Below, piece after piece: positions 7,545-15,309 of a stretch of DNA of 64,000 nt. Position 1 is the first letter of the stretch, and every line of letters starts with the position of its first letter. Made by a program: the position numbers and the translations under genes. Source of the stretch: DAORHV01 sp964434575 (lineage in GTDB: Bacteria > Patescibacteriota > Gracilibacteria > Peribacterales > Peribacteraceae); NCBI GenBank assembly GCA_964434575.1, contig CAYSWB010000002.1:58060-122059 (forward strand). Direction: 5' to 3'. The notes beneath the pieces were generated by a model that saw only the letters and a list, made by a program, of their open reading frames with translations, was not told the DNA's origin and searched no databases.

Positions 7545-8957
7545 TTAGACGTCGTAGTATTTGAAGAATTCACCGGCCGAGGGGCGCTTGCGCTCGTCGG
7601 CGACTTCGGCGCGCTTCACGGTGATGAAGTCGTCCAGGAAGCGCTTGTTGAACACGCCGCTGTCGGTGAGGAACTTGTAGTCCTTTTCCAGGGCGTCGAG
7701 GGCGCCGGACAGGTCGTGCGGGGCGTGCGGGATTTTGGCCAGCTTCTCCGGCGACATGTCGTAGAGGTTCTCGTCGGTCGGCGGACCCGGATCGATCTTG
7801 TTCTTGATGCCGTCCAGACCGGCCAGCAACATGGCGGCGAAGATGATGTACGGGTTGGCGGCCGGGTCCGGCGAGCGGAGCTCCAGACGCTTGGCCTTCG
7901 GGTTGTCCGAGTACATCGGGATGCGGATGGCTGCCGAGCGGTTGCGGGCGGAGTAGATGAAGTTCACCGGCGCTTCGAAGCCCGGAACCAGGCGCTTGTA
8001 GCTGTTGGTGGTCGGGTTGCACAGGGCGCACAGGGCCTGGGCGTGCTTCAGCAGGCCACCCATGTAGTACATGGCGGTCTTGCTCAGGCCGGCGTACTCG
8101 CCTCCGGCGAACAGCGGCTTGCCTGCCTTCCAGAGCGACTGGTGGGTGTGCATGCCCGAACCGTTGTCACCGAAGATGGGCTTCGGCATGAACGTGACGG
8201 ACTTGCCGTAGCGGGCGGCGACGTTGCGGCAGATGTACTTGTAGCGCATGAGCTTGTCGGCCATGGGCAGCAGGCGGTCGAACTTCATGTCGATCTCGGC
8301 CTGGCCGCCGGTGGCGACCTCGTGGTGGAAGGTCTCGACTTCGATGCCGGCCTTCTCCATTTCCATCACCATCGCGGCGCGCAGGTCCTGACCCTTGTCG
8401 TGCGGGGCAGCCGGGAAGTAGCCCTCCTTGTGGCGGATGGTGTAACCCAGGTTCGGGCACTCCTCGGGGCCTTCGCCGCAGTTCCACGTGGCTTCCTCGC
8501 TGTCCACGTGGTAGTGGCTGTGGCCGGGGCCGACGTCGTAGCTGACGTGGTCGAAGATGAAGAATTCGGCCTCCGGACCGAAGAACGCGGTGTCGGCGAC
8601 GCCGCTCTTCTTCAGGAATTCCATCGCCTTCTTGGCGATGGTGCGCGGGGAGCGCTCGTAGAGCTCCTTGCGGTGCGGCTCACGAACGTCACACATGATC
8701 GACAGCGTCGGTTCCTGCGTGAACGGATCGACATAAGCGGTGGCCGGATCCGGGATCAGCAACATGTCGGACTCGTGGATCTGCTGAAAACCGCGGATGG
8801 ACGAGCCGTCGAAGCCGGCGCCGTCCTTCAGCACGTCCTCCAGCTGGTGGATGGGCTTGCTGGTGTGGTGCATGGTGCCCGGCACGTCGACGAACGTGAG
8901 GTCCAGCACCGTGCACTTGTGCTTCTTGGCAAGTGCAATGACATCTTTGTCGGTCAT
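7545..8957 (-). CDS. glnA: Glutamine synthetase type I
   Basis: Makes glutamine from glutamate, ammonia and ATP. The 470 residues match the usual type-I length. Visible motifs are DGSSIRGFQ, the metal-binding FGPEAEFFIFD, FGDNGSGMHTHQSLW, NPTTNSYKRLVPGFEAP and RNRSAAIRIP. NLYDMSPEK places Tyr399 where the GS I-beta adenylylation tyrosine sits (Tyr397 in E. coli). The start is ATG 8955-8957; a longer frame to 9041 lacks family similarity. The 5' region holds the 9051-9067 palindrome and faces the TrmB-type regulator, suggesting nitrogen-responsive control. Confidence 0.97.
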   Translation of the reverse strand: MTDKDVIALAKKHKCTVLDLTFVDVPGTMHHTSKPIHQLEDVLKDGAGFDGSSIRGFQQIHESDMLLIPDPATAYVDPFTQEPTLSIMCDVREPHRKELYERSPRTIAKKAMEFLKKSGVADTAFFGPEAEFFIFDHVSYDVGPGHSHYHVDSEEATWNCGEGPEECPNLGYTIRHKEGYFPAAPHDKGQDLRAAMVMEMEKAGIEVETFHHEVATGGQAEIDMKFDRLLPMADKLMRYKYICRNVAARYGKSVTFMPKPIFGDNGSGMHTHQSLWKAGKPLFAGGEYAGLSKTAMYYMGGLLKHAQALCALCNPTTNSYKRLVPGFEAPVNFIYSARNRSAAIRIPMYSDNPKAKRLELRSPDPAANPYIIFAAMLLAGLDGIKNKIDPGPPTDENLYDMSPEKLAKIPHAPHDLSGALDALEKDYKFLTDSGVFNKRFLDDFITVKRAEVADERKRPSAGEFFKYYDV

Positions 8958-9050
8958 GGTGGGAAGGAGGAAGGAAGTAGGAAAGACTGGCACCTTGTAC
9001 ACGGTCGCTTTTCGTCTGCTCAACGCGTTTTCTGAGCACAAAATTTTTTC

Positions 9051-9067
9051 TGTTCATAATTTGAACA
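9051..9067. promoter_or_regulatory. Candidate operator 1 in the glnA-regulator gap
   Basis: Perfect inverted repeat TGTTCA-N5-TGAACA, about 95 bp upstream of the glnA start. It shares its TGTTC/GAACA half-sites with the element at 9154-9165. A DNA-binding protein site is inferred; the divergent TrmB-type protein is the obvious candidate. Confidence 0.5.
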
Positions 9068-9152
9068 ACACAACTGCATACCAGTTTTTCGGCTTGCATT
9101 CATCGTCTGCTGAGAATGACATTTTCGCGCCGCCGCGAATGGCGCCGACGAG

Positions 9153-9182
9153 TTGTTCAAGAACAGAACGCCTTGCTACACT
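9153..9182 (+). promoter_or_regulatory. Regulator promoter with overlapping candidate operator 2
   Basis: The inverted repeat TGTTC-AA-GAACA (9154-9165) overlaps the -35 region (TTGTTC 9153-9158). The extended -10 TGCTACACT ends at 9182, 9 nt before the regulator ATG. Occupation of the repeat would block this promoter, consistent with autoregulation. Confidence 0.5.
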
Positions 9183-9191
9183 GTGTGCCTG

Positions 9192-10001
9192 ATGGCGAAA
9201 GATCTCCTCCACGTGCTCGAAGCAGTCGGCCTGGATGATAAGGAATCCCAGCTCTATCTCGCGGGATTGCAGCTCGGTGCGGCGCCGGCGTCGGATTACG
9301 CGAAGAAATCCAACATGAACCGCATCACCGCGTACAACACGCTCGAAGCCATGGTGCAGCGCGGTTTGCTGACCACGGTGAAGAAGGTACGTGCCAAGTG
9401 GTACTCGCCTGTGGCGCCCGAATATCTTTCGCTGGAGGCACGCAAGAGCGCCGAGGCGCTGGATCGTGCCCTGCCAGAGCTGCGCTCGCTGCAGGGCGCA
9501 AAGTACCGCAAGCCCCGCGTGCGGTTCTTCGAAGGCTGGGACGGCGTGCGCCGCGTGTACGAGGACACGCTCACCGCCAAGACCGACATCCTGAACTTCG
9601 CCGACTCGGCCGTGTTACGCCAGTTTTGGTCCGAATACGACGAGGAATACGTCGCTCAGCGCGTGAAGCGGGGGATCATGCTGCGCGGCATCGCGCCCGA
9701 CGACGCGGCGGGCCGCAAGGTGCACGGCGAAGACAAGGACCGTCTGCGCGAAATCCGCCTGGTATCGCCGTCCATGTTCGCGTCCCGCAACGAAATCAAC
9801 ATCTACGACCATAAGGTGGCCATTTGCTCGTTCCCCAACGATGCGCGCTCCACCGACGATTTGTTCGGCGTCATCATCGAAAGCAAGGAGGTTGCCGAGA
9901 CTCAGCGCCAGATTTTCGAGATGGCTTGGCGCTACGCCGGCATCGCTTCGGGAGAGAAGATTCCCAAATCCTCCATCTTCAAGCGAAAGCACATCGCCTG
10001 A
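9192..10001 (+). CDS. TrmB-type transcriptional regulator
   Basis: 269-residue cytoplasmic DNA-binding protein. Residues about 1-75 form a winged helix-turn-helix (LGLDD-like start, then SDYAKKSNMNRITAYNTLEAM, and the wing GLLTTVKKVRAKWYSPV), typical of TrmB-like regulators. A linker helix and a C-terminal phospholipase-D-like effector domain follow (RVRFFEGWDGVRRVYEDTL). Bacterial TrmB-type proteins of this length are common in candidate phyla. The start is ATG 9192, 9 nt after TACACT. It is divergent from glnA, with TGTTC-type palindromes between them, so control of nitrogen genes and of itself is likely. The effector ligand is unknown. Confidence 0.8.
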   Translation: MAKDLLHVLEAVGLDDKESQLYLAGLQLGAAPASDYAKKSNMNRITAYNTLEAMVQRGLLTTVKKVRAKWYSPVAPEYLSLEARKSAEALDRALPELRSLQGAKYRKPRVRFFEGWDGVRRVYEDTLTAKTDILNFADSAVLRQFWSEYDEEYVAQRVKRGIMLRGIAPDDAAGRKVHGEDKDRLREIRLVSPSMFASRNEINIYDHKVAICSFPNDARSTDDLFGVIIESKEVAETQRQIFEMAWRYAGIASGEKIPKSSIFKRKHIA

Positions 10002-10005
10002 TTCT

Positions 10006-10034
10006 TTGACCTAACTACTAGAAAATGGTACAAT
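10006..10034 (+). promoter_or_regulatory. Sigma-70-type promoter of the DUF4015-type gene
   Basis: TTGACC (10006-10011), a 17-bp spacer and the extended -10 TGGTACAAT (hexamer 10029-10034). Transcription would begin near 10041, downstream of the first in-frame ATG (10025), so the next ATG at 10070 is the likely start. Confidence 0.7.
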
Positions 10035-10069
10035 ACACATTGAAACAGATACTCAATCCCTTCTTGTTC

Positions 10070-11539
10070 ATGCCGACAGACGGTTTGGCCGATCAGGCCT
10101 CCATCTCCCAGCCCCTTCAGGCGCCTGCTGCGCCCGTTTTGGCGGTCCAGGCCTCGCCCGCGTTCACGTTGGGCCCGGCCGGATTGCTCTTAGGCTGGCT
10201 GCCGGTGGTGCTCCTGGGCGCGGCGATCGGATTCGGCATGTCCACCGTCCTGGCGGAGAACGCCGCGTTGTCGCAGGTGCCGTCCGGTTCGCCGCAGGGC
10301 AACCCGGACAGCGGCATGGTGCGAAGCTTCGCATTCAGCGTCATGACCGAGGAGTCCCGTCCGTCGTGGCTGGCCGCTCCGAAGGAGGAGCCGAAGCATG
10401 GCGCCGCCGGAGAGGAAGAGCAGCAGGAGGAAGAGGCGGTCGTTCCGGCAGCCGAGACGCCGCAGCCGTTCGAGGACGCCGCACCCGCCGTTGTTCCGGC
10501 CCAGCCCGAGATCCGCGCCAATAACAAGGTGGGCGTGTATCTGACCGCCAACAGCGTGAACCGCGAGAAGTTCTTCCACGAGACCATCGACGAAGTCGTC
10601 GCTTCCGGCGGATCGGCCATCGTGTTCGACGTGAAGGGTTCGCGCGTGTATTTCCACAGCGCCGCCCCGACCGCCAACGAGATCGGCCTCGTGACGCCCG
10701 TGTACGACCTGCCCGCGGTGCTCGATTACGCCCATTCCAAGGGCCTGTACGTCATCGGACGCCTGGTCGCCATCAAGGACGACGGCATCACCGGCAAGCG
10801 CCCCGAAACCCGCGTTCGCGACCCGAACGGCGCCCGCGTTCTCAGTCAGACGTGGGTGGATCCGGCCAACGAACTGGCCGTCCGTTACAACGCCGAGGTC
10901 ATTTGCGAGCTGGCCGAGGCCGGCATCGACGAGATCAACCTGGACTACATCCGTTTCTCCACCGCCGACTTCGGAGCGCTGAGCGTGTACACCGGCTCCG
11001 AGAAGGCGGACAAGGTGGAGGTGTTCATCAAGGCAGCCCGCGAGGCCATCGACCGCTGCGGCCCGGATACCCAGCTGGGACTGAGCACGTACGCCATCTT
11101 GGGTTGGGACTACGCGCGTAACCTGGAAACCCTCGGCCAGGACGTCGTCCGCTTCGCGCCGTACGTCGACATCGTATCGCCCATGGCCTACCCGGCCACG
11201 TTCACGTCCGCAGGCTACTACGTGCCTGGCAAGCACCCGCGCAGCCGCATGTACTGGCTCGTGTATCGAACCCTCACCGGTTACGCCGACCTGCTGGGCC
11301 CCGAGCACGCCCACAAAATCCGCCCGTGGATCCAGGGGTACGGCGTGACGAAGAAGGACATGCGCGACCAGATGGACGCCGTGTACGCCGCGGGTGCCTG
11401 CGGTTACCAGGTATGGAGCGCGGGCAACAACTACGTGCCCACGTATGCTTCCATGAAGGACCAGAGCACGCGCCCCGAACACTGCGGTGACGGCATGCAT
11501 GCCGCAGCAACCGACGAACCCAAGCCCCTCGACTGGTAA
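10070..11539 (+). CDS. Membrane-anchored putative glycoside hydrolase (DUF4015-type)
   Basis: 489 residues: one transmembrane helix near residues 34-57, a Glu/Pro-rich linker, then a TIM-barrel-like domain beginning at about residue 150 (NKVGVYLTANSV). The domain carries FDVKGSRVYF, GIDEINLDYIRF, GLSTYAILGW and DIVSPMAYPATF, the hallmarks of the DUF4015/GH13-like putative glycosyl hydrolases. The Asp/Glu residues in EINLDYIRF and IVSPMAYP lie where such enzymes keep catalytic acids. It probably acts on a cell-envelope or extracellular polysaccharide; the substrate is unknown. The start was moved from ATG 10025 to 10070 because the earlier codon lies inside the promoter. Confidence 0.8.
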   Translation: MPTDGLADQASISQPLQAPAAPVLAVQASPAFTLGPAGLLLGWLPVVLLGAAIGFGMSTVLAENAALSQVPSGSPQGNPDSGMVRSFAFSVMTEESRPSWLAAPKEEPKHGAAGEEEQQEEEAVVPAAETPQPFEDAAPAVVPAQPEIRANNKVGVYLTANSVNREKFFHETIDEVVASGGSAIVFDVKGSRVYFHSAAPTANEIGLVTPVYDLPAVLDYAHSKGLYVIGRLVAIKDDGITGKRPETRVRDPNGARVLSQTWVDPANELAVRYNAEVICELAEAGIDEINLDYIRFSTADFGALSVYTGSEKADKVEVFIKAAREAIDRCGPDTQLGLSTYAILGWDYARNLETLGQDVVRFAPYVDIVSPMAYPATFTSAGYYVPGKHPRSRMYWLVYRTLTGYADLLGPEHAHKIRPWIQGYGVTKKDMRDQMDAVYAAGACGYQVWSAGNNYVPTYASMKDQSTRPEHCGDGMHAAATDEPKPLDW

Positions 11540-11552
11540 TCCTTTTCATCCC

Positions 11553-11657
11553 ATGAAAAAGAAGCGCATCCATCCCGACAACGTCCGCATGGTCTTCGGC
11601 ATCACCGTCACGGTGTTGCTGTTTCTGATGATCGCGGGCAGCAACCTGATGGTATAG
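11553..11657 (+). CDS. 34-residue single-span membrane peptide
   Basis: Small open frame 13 nt after the DUF4015-type gene: a basic N-terminus (MKKKRIHPDN) followed by one hydrophobic helix of about 18 residues, then a stop. The leader is pyrimidine-rich like those of other genes here. Its stop codon overlaps the thyA -10 box. No family is recognised; a real gene is plausible from its position and topology but unproven. Confidence 0.45.
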   Translation: MKKKRIHPDNVRMVFGITVTVLLFLMIAGSNLMV

Positions 11658-11664
11658 TCGCGGT

Positions 11665-12504
11665 ATGCGACAGTACTTGGATCTTCTTCGGCATGTCCTG
11701 GAGTCCGGCAAGGACAAAGGCGATCGCACGGGCACGGGCACCAAGAGCGTGTTCGGCTACCAGATGCGTTTCGATTTGCGAGAGAAGTTCCCGCTCCTGA
11801 CGACCAAGAAGCTGCATACCAAGTCCATCATCCACGAACTGCTGTGGTTTCTCAGCGGCGACACGAACGTGAAATACCTTCAAGATCACGGCGTGACCAT
11901 CTGGAACGAGTGGGCCACCGCAGAGCAGTGCGCTCGCTTCGGCCGGAAGGAAGGGGATCTTGGTCCCGTCTACGGTCACCAATGGCGCAATTTCGGCGCC
12001 ACGCGGAACGCCGACGGCACGTACCAAAAAGACGGCGTGGACCAGATCACGAACTTGGTCGAAGGCATCCGCAAGAACCCCAACGGCCGCCGGCACATCG
12101 TGTCGGGCTGGAACCCGGCCGAAGCCGACTTGGTTGCGCTGCCGCCGTGCCACACGCTGTTCCAGTTCTACGTTTCGGGCGGCGAGCTCAGTTGCCAGCT
12201 GTACCAGCGCAGCGCCGACATCTTCCTGGGCGTTCCGTTCAACATCGCGTCGTACGCCATGCTCACCCACATGATCGCTCAGGCGTGCGGCCTGAAGCCT
12301 GGCGACTTCGTGCACACGCTCGGCGACGCGCACCTGTACTCCAACCACCTGGAGCAGGCCAAGCTGCAGCTGTCGCGCGAGCCGCGTCCGTTGCCCACGT
12401 TCACGCTCGCGCCGCGCCCCACGATTTTCGACCACAAGTTTGAGGACTTCGTCTTCACGGGGTACGATCCCCATCCGGGCATCAAAGCCCCCATCGCCGT
12501 CTAG
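11665..12504 (+). CDS. thyA: Thymidylate synthase
   Basis: Converts dUMP to dTMP with methylenetetrahydrofolate. 279 residues; the catalytic cysteine is in LPPCHTLFQFYV. Other family segments are DRTGTGTKSVFG, HELLWFLSGDTNVKYL, GPVYGHQWRNFG, QRSADIFLGVPFNIASYA and GDAHLYSNHLEQ. TATAGT (11653-11658) ends exactly 6 nt before the ATG, so the mRNA should be leaderless. folA follows within 250 nt, which pairs dTMP synthesis with regeneration of tetrahydrofolate. Confidence 0.97.
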   Translation: MRQYLDLLRHVLESGKDKGDRTGTGTKSVFGYQMRFDLREKFPLLTTKKLHTKSIIHELLWFLSGDTNVKYLQDHGVTIWNEWATAEQCARFGRKEGDLGPVYGHQWRNFGATRNADGTYQKDGVDQITNLVEGIRKNPNGRRHIVSGWNPAEADLVALPPCHTLFQFYVSGGELSCQLYQRSADIFLGVPFNIASYAMLTHMIAQACGLKPGDFVHTLGDAHLYSNHLEQAKLQLSREPRPLPTFTLAPRPTIFDHKFEDFVFTGYDPHPGIKAPIAV

Positions 12505-12507
12505 TCC

Positions 12508-12735
12508 ATGAAACACAGCCTCCGGAAGTTATTGGCTTTCCCCGCTTTTCGCGTCGCCGTCGGCGCGGGCTGCATGGTCTTGGGCTTGGCCGGGCTGATT
12601 CTGCCCATCCTTCCGGGCTGGCCGTTCATCTTTTACGGCCTGGAGCTTTTGGGTCTGGGTTTCCTGATCCCGGTGGTGCTGCGTGACTTCGTGCGGAACA
12701 TGGAGCGCAAGGCGGGTTTCCGCCGGCGGAATTAG
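12508..12735 (+). CDS. Small membrane protein (PGPGW-like)
   Basis: 75 residues, three nucleotides after thyA. It has two hydrophobic segments separated by ILPILPGWPFIFYG, a Pro-Gly-Trp turn resembling the PGPGW family of putative membrane proteins, and a basic C-terminus (RKAGFRRRN). The function of that family is unknown. Its position suggests co-transcription with thyA, but nothing links it to folate metabolism. Confidence 0.6.
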   Translation: MKHSLRKLLAFPAFRVAVGAGCMVLGLAGLILPILPGWPFIFYGLELLGLGFLIPVVLRDFVRNMERKAGFRRRN

Positions 12736-12750
12736 CGCTAAGCTGTCGCC

Positions 12751-13245
12751 ATGATCGTCTCTCTCATCGTCGCTGCATCCGAAAACGGCGTGATCGGCAG
12801 GAACAACGCCCTGCCGTGGAGTTTGCCGAATGACCTGAAATACTTCCGCAAGGTCACCGAGGGGCATCCGGTCATCATGGGCCGCAAGACGTTCGAATCC
12901 ATCGGCAAGCCGCTGCCCAATCGCGTGAACATCGTGCTCACGTCCAAGTATCTGGATGTGAAGAGCTGCAAGGTCGCCTCATCCATGTCGCAGGCGCTGA
13001 CCATGGCGCTGGAATCCAAGCCGCAGGAAGTCTTCATCATCGGCGGCAGGGAAGTCTTCGGCAAGGCGCTGGAGCAGTCGCATGCCGACCGCATCTACCT
13101 CACGCGCGTGCATGCGCAGGTGGACGGCGACGTCACGTTGCCGGACATCGATTGGAGCAAATGGAAGGAAATCTCGGCCGAGCGGCACGAAGCCGACGAG
13201 AAACACGCGTATCCGTACACGTTCTTCGTCTACGAACGGGCTTAA
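12751..13245 (+). CDS. folA: Dihydrofolate reductase
   Basis: NADPH-dependent reduction of dihydrofolate. 164 residues with the N-terminal SLIVAASENGVIGRNNALPW (Trp loop), LPNDLKYFRKVT carrying the substrate-binding Asp, VIMGRKTFESIG, and the cofactor loop FIIGGREVF. TAAGCT ends exactly 6 nt before the ATG (leaderless). Its 3' end overlaps the convergent aguA by 4 nt. Confidence 0.96.
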   Translation: MIVSLIVAASENGVIGRNNALPWSLPNDLKYFRKVTEGHPVIMGRKTFESIGKPLPNRVNIVLTSKYLDVKSCKVASSMSQALTMALESKPQEVFIIGGREVFGKALEQSHADRIYLTRVHAQVDGDVTLPDIDWSKWKEISAERHEADEKHAYPYTFFVYERA

Positions 13246-14315
13246 GCCGGAATCTGCTGCGTCGTGCAGTGGAACGAGCCGAAACCCCACGTGAGGATGC
13301 GGCTGTCGACGGGCACGATGCGGCGGGTGGGGAAGCACTTCTGCAGCGTTGCGATGGCCTTTTCGTCGTTGGGGTCCTGCCAGACGGGCAGCAGCACGCA
13401 CTCGTTGCCGATATAGAAGTTGGCGTAGCTGGCCGGGATACGGAAGCCCTCGCCCGGGGTGTGCACGGCCTTGGTCGGCGCGTGCTCGTTCACGTACACC
13501 GGCTTCGGCTGCAGGATCTCGATCACCTCCAGCGCGTTGCCGTCCTGGTCCTTCATGGTTTTCAGGCGCTCCAGGTTTTCCTTGAGCGGCGCGTAGTCCG
13601 GGTCGTCGGGCTGGTCGCTGACGATGGTCACCACGGTCTTGGGGCCCACGAAGCGCGTCAGGTCGTCCACGTGGCCGCTGGTGTCGTCGCCGGCGATGCC
13701 CCGGCCCAGCCACAGCACGTTGGTCAGCCCCAGCTCGGCTTTCAGCACGGCTTCGATTTGTTCCTTGTTCTTCTCCGGGTTGCGGTCGGGGTTCAGCAGG
13801 CAGTCCTCGGTGGTCAGCAGCGTGCCCAGGCCGTTCACGTCGATGGAGCCGCCTTCCAGCACCATCGGCACCTTCTTGCTTTTCACGCCGAGCTTTTGGG
13901 CAAGCAGGGTGGGGATCTCGTCGTCCAGGTCATGCTTCCATTGGTTTCCCCAGGCGTTGTAGATCCAATCCAGGAAGAGGCTTTCGCCTTTGGCATCCTT
14001 CACCACGATGGGTCCGTGGTCGCGCGCCCAGGCGAAGTTGCTGGGAATGCGGTGCAGGAAGACGCGCTCGTTCATGGCGCCGGCTTTCTTGAGCTCGGCT
14101 TTGACGGAATCTTCGGTCGTTTGGTCGTGCGTGACGATATGCACCTCCTCTCCCACGCTCAGCTCTTTCGTCATGCGCGCCCACACTGCGGGAATGTGCT
14201 CGAACAGGCCCGGCCAATGCTGGTCGTCGTGCGGCCACGTCAGGAGTGTGCCGCGATGGGGTTCCCATTCGGCGGGCATGCGGAACGCCGGCGCTTTGGC
14301 CTTGGCCGGCGTCAT
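13242..14315 (-). CDS. aguA: Agmatine deiminase
   Basis: Hydrolyses agmatine to N-carbamoylputrescine and ammonia. The 357-residue protein has the guanidino-modifying fold: MPAEWEPHRGTLLTWP, NFAWARDHGPIVV, LEGGSIDVNG, GDDTSGHVDDLTRFV (His/Asp) and the catalytic cysteine in GSFHCTTQQIPA at the C-terminus. Its ATG overlaps the aguB stop by 4 nt, so the two are translationally coupled. Together they convert agmatine to putrescine. Confidence 0.95.
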   Translation of the reverse strand: MTPAKAKAPAFRMPAEWEPHRGTLLTWPHDDQHWPGLFEHIPAVWARMTKELSVGEEVHIVTHDQTTEDSVKAELKKAGAMNERVFLHRIPSNFAWARDHGPIVVKDAKGESLFLDWIYNAWGNQWKHDLDDEIPTLLAQKLGVKSKKVPMVLEGGSIDVNGLGTLLTTEDCLLNPDRNPEKNKEQIEAVLKAELGLTNVLWLGRGIAGDDTSGHVDDLTRFVGPKTVVTIVSDQPDDPDYAPLKENLERLKTMKDQDGNALEVIEILQPKPVYVNEHAPTKAVHTPGEGFRIPASYANFYIGNECVLLPVWQDPNDEKAIATLQKCFPTRRIVPVDSRILTWGFGSFHCTTQQIPA

Positions 14316-15175
14316 TTCGTCAGGTCGCCGTACATGTTCGGGCGGCGGTTCTCCAGGAAGCGCCAGGCCTTTTGCAGCGGCTTCACGCGGGCCAGGTCGC
14401 AGACGGCCATCACGATCTCTTCCTTGTTTCCACCCTTGGCCAACAGCTTGCTCGACGGGTCGGCGATGAACGAGCCACCCCAGAAGGTGATCGCGCCTTC
14501 CTTACCCACGCGGTTCACGCCGCACACGTACATGCAGTTGGCGGCGGCGTGGCCGAGCTGCGCGTTCGTCCACATGCCCTGCCAGTCGCCGGTGATGTTG
14601 TCTTCCACGTCCTCATCGATGACGCCGATGGCGGTGGGGTAGAAGACGATCTCGGCGCCCTTCAGCGCGGCCATGCGGGCGGCCTCCGGGTACCACTGGT
14701 CGTAGCAGATGAGCACGGACACCTTGCCGTACGGCGTGTCGAACACGCGCACGCCCGTATCGCCGGGCTCGAAGTAGTGCTGTTCGTGGTACAGGATGTC
14801 TTCCGGGATGTGCGTCTTGCGGTAGTCGCCGAGGCGCTTGCCGTCCGGACCGAAGACCGAGGCGGTGTTGTAGTACTTGCCCTCCTTGGACTTTTCGAAC
14901 ACGGAACCTCCCACCAGCACGATCTTGTGTTGTCGGGCGGCGTCGGCAAGTTGGTCCGTCGCGGGGCCCGGAACGGGCTGCGCGGTCGCGAATGCTGCCT
15001 TGTCGTCGGGCCTCTGGCAGAAGTAGGGCCCCAGGAACAGCTCGGGCAGCACCACGATCTGCGCGCCCTTTTTGGCCGCCGTGGCGACCATTTCGAGGGC
15101 TTTCTTCATGTTCGCTGCTTCGTCCTTGCCCATGGACATTTGGACGAGCGCGACGGTGACTTCACGTTTTTCCAT
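14312..15175 (-). CDS. aguB: N-carbamoylputrescine amidase
   Basis: Nitrilase-superfamily amidase releasing putrescine, CO2 and ammonia. The Glu-Lys-Cys triad is visible in VVLPELFLGPYF, GDYRKTHIPED and VLICYDQWYPEAAR. Length is 287 residues from ATG 15173-15175. That start is preferred over an in-frame one 36 nt upstream because a -10-like CACACT ends 7 nt before it. It is first gene of the aguB-aguA operon and divergent from the deoxyhypusine-synthase-like gene. Confidence 0.95.
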   Translation of the reverse strand: MEKREVTVALVQMSMGKDEAANMKKALEMVATAAKKGAQIVVLPELFLGPYFCQRPDDKAAFATAQPVPGPATDQLADAARQHKIVLVGGSVFEKSKEGKYYNTASVFGPDGKRLGDYRKTHIPEDILYHEQHYFEPGDTGVRVFDTPYGKVSVLICYDQWYPEAARMAALKGAEIVFYPTAIGVIDEDVEDNITGDWQGMWTNAQLGHAAANCMYVCGVNRVGKEGAITFWGGSFIADPSSKLLAKGGNKEEIVMAVCDLARVKPLQKAWRFLENRRPNMYGDLTK

Positions 15176-15309
15176 GCGGCAAAGTGTGCGTCTTTCGCGG
15201 CGAAGATGCAATCATGTCTTTCTGATTTCCCGAGAAATACCAGTCATTCTTCCTGGATTCCTGCGTCGGAGCGTGTAGGATTTTCTTCGTTGCTTTTTTC
15301 TCCCCCTCT

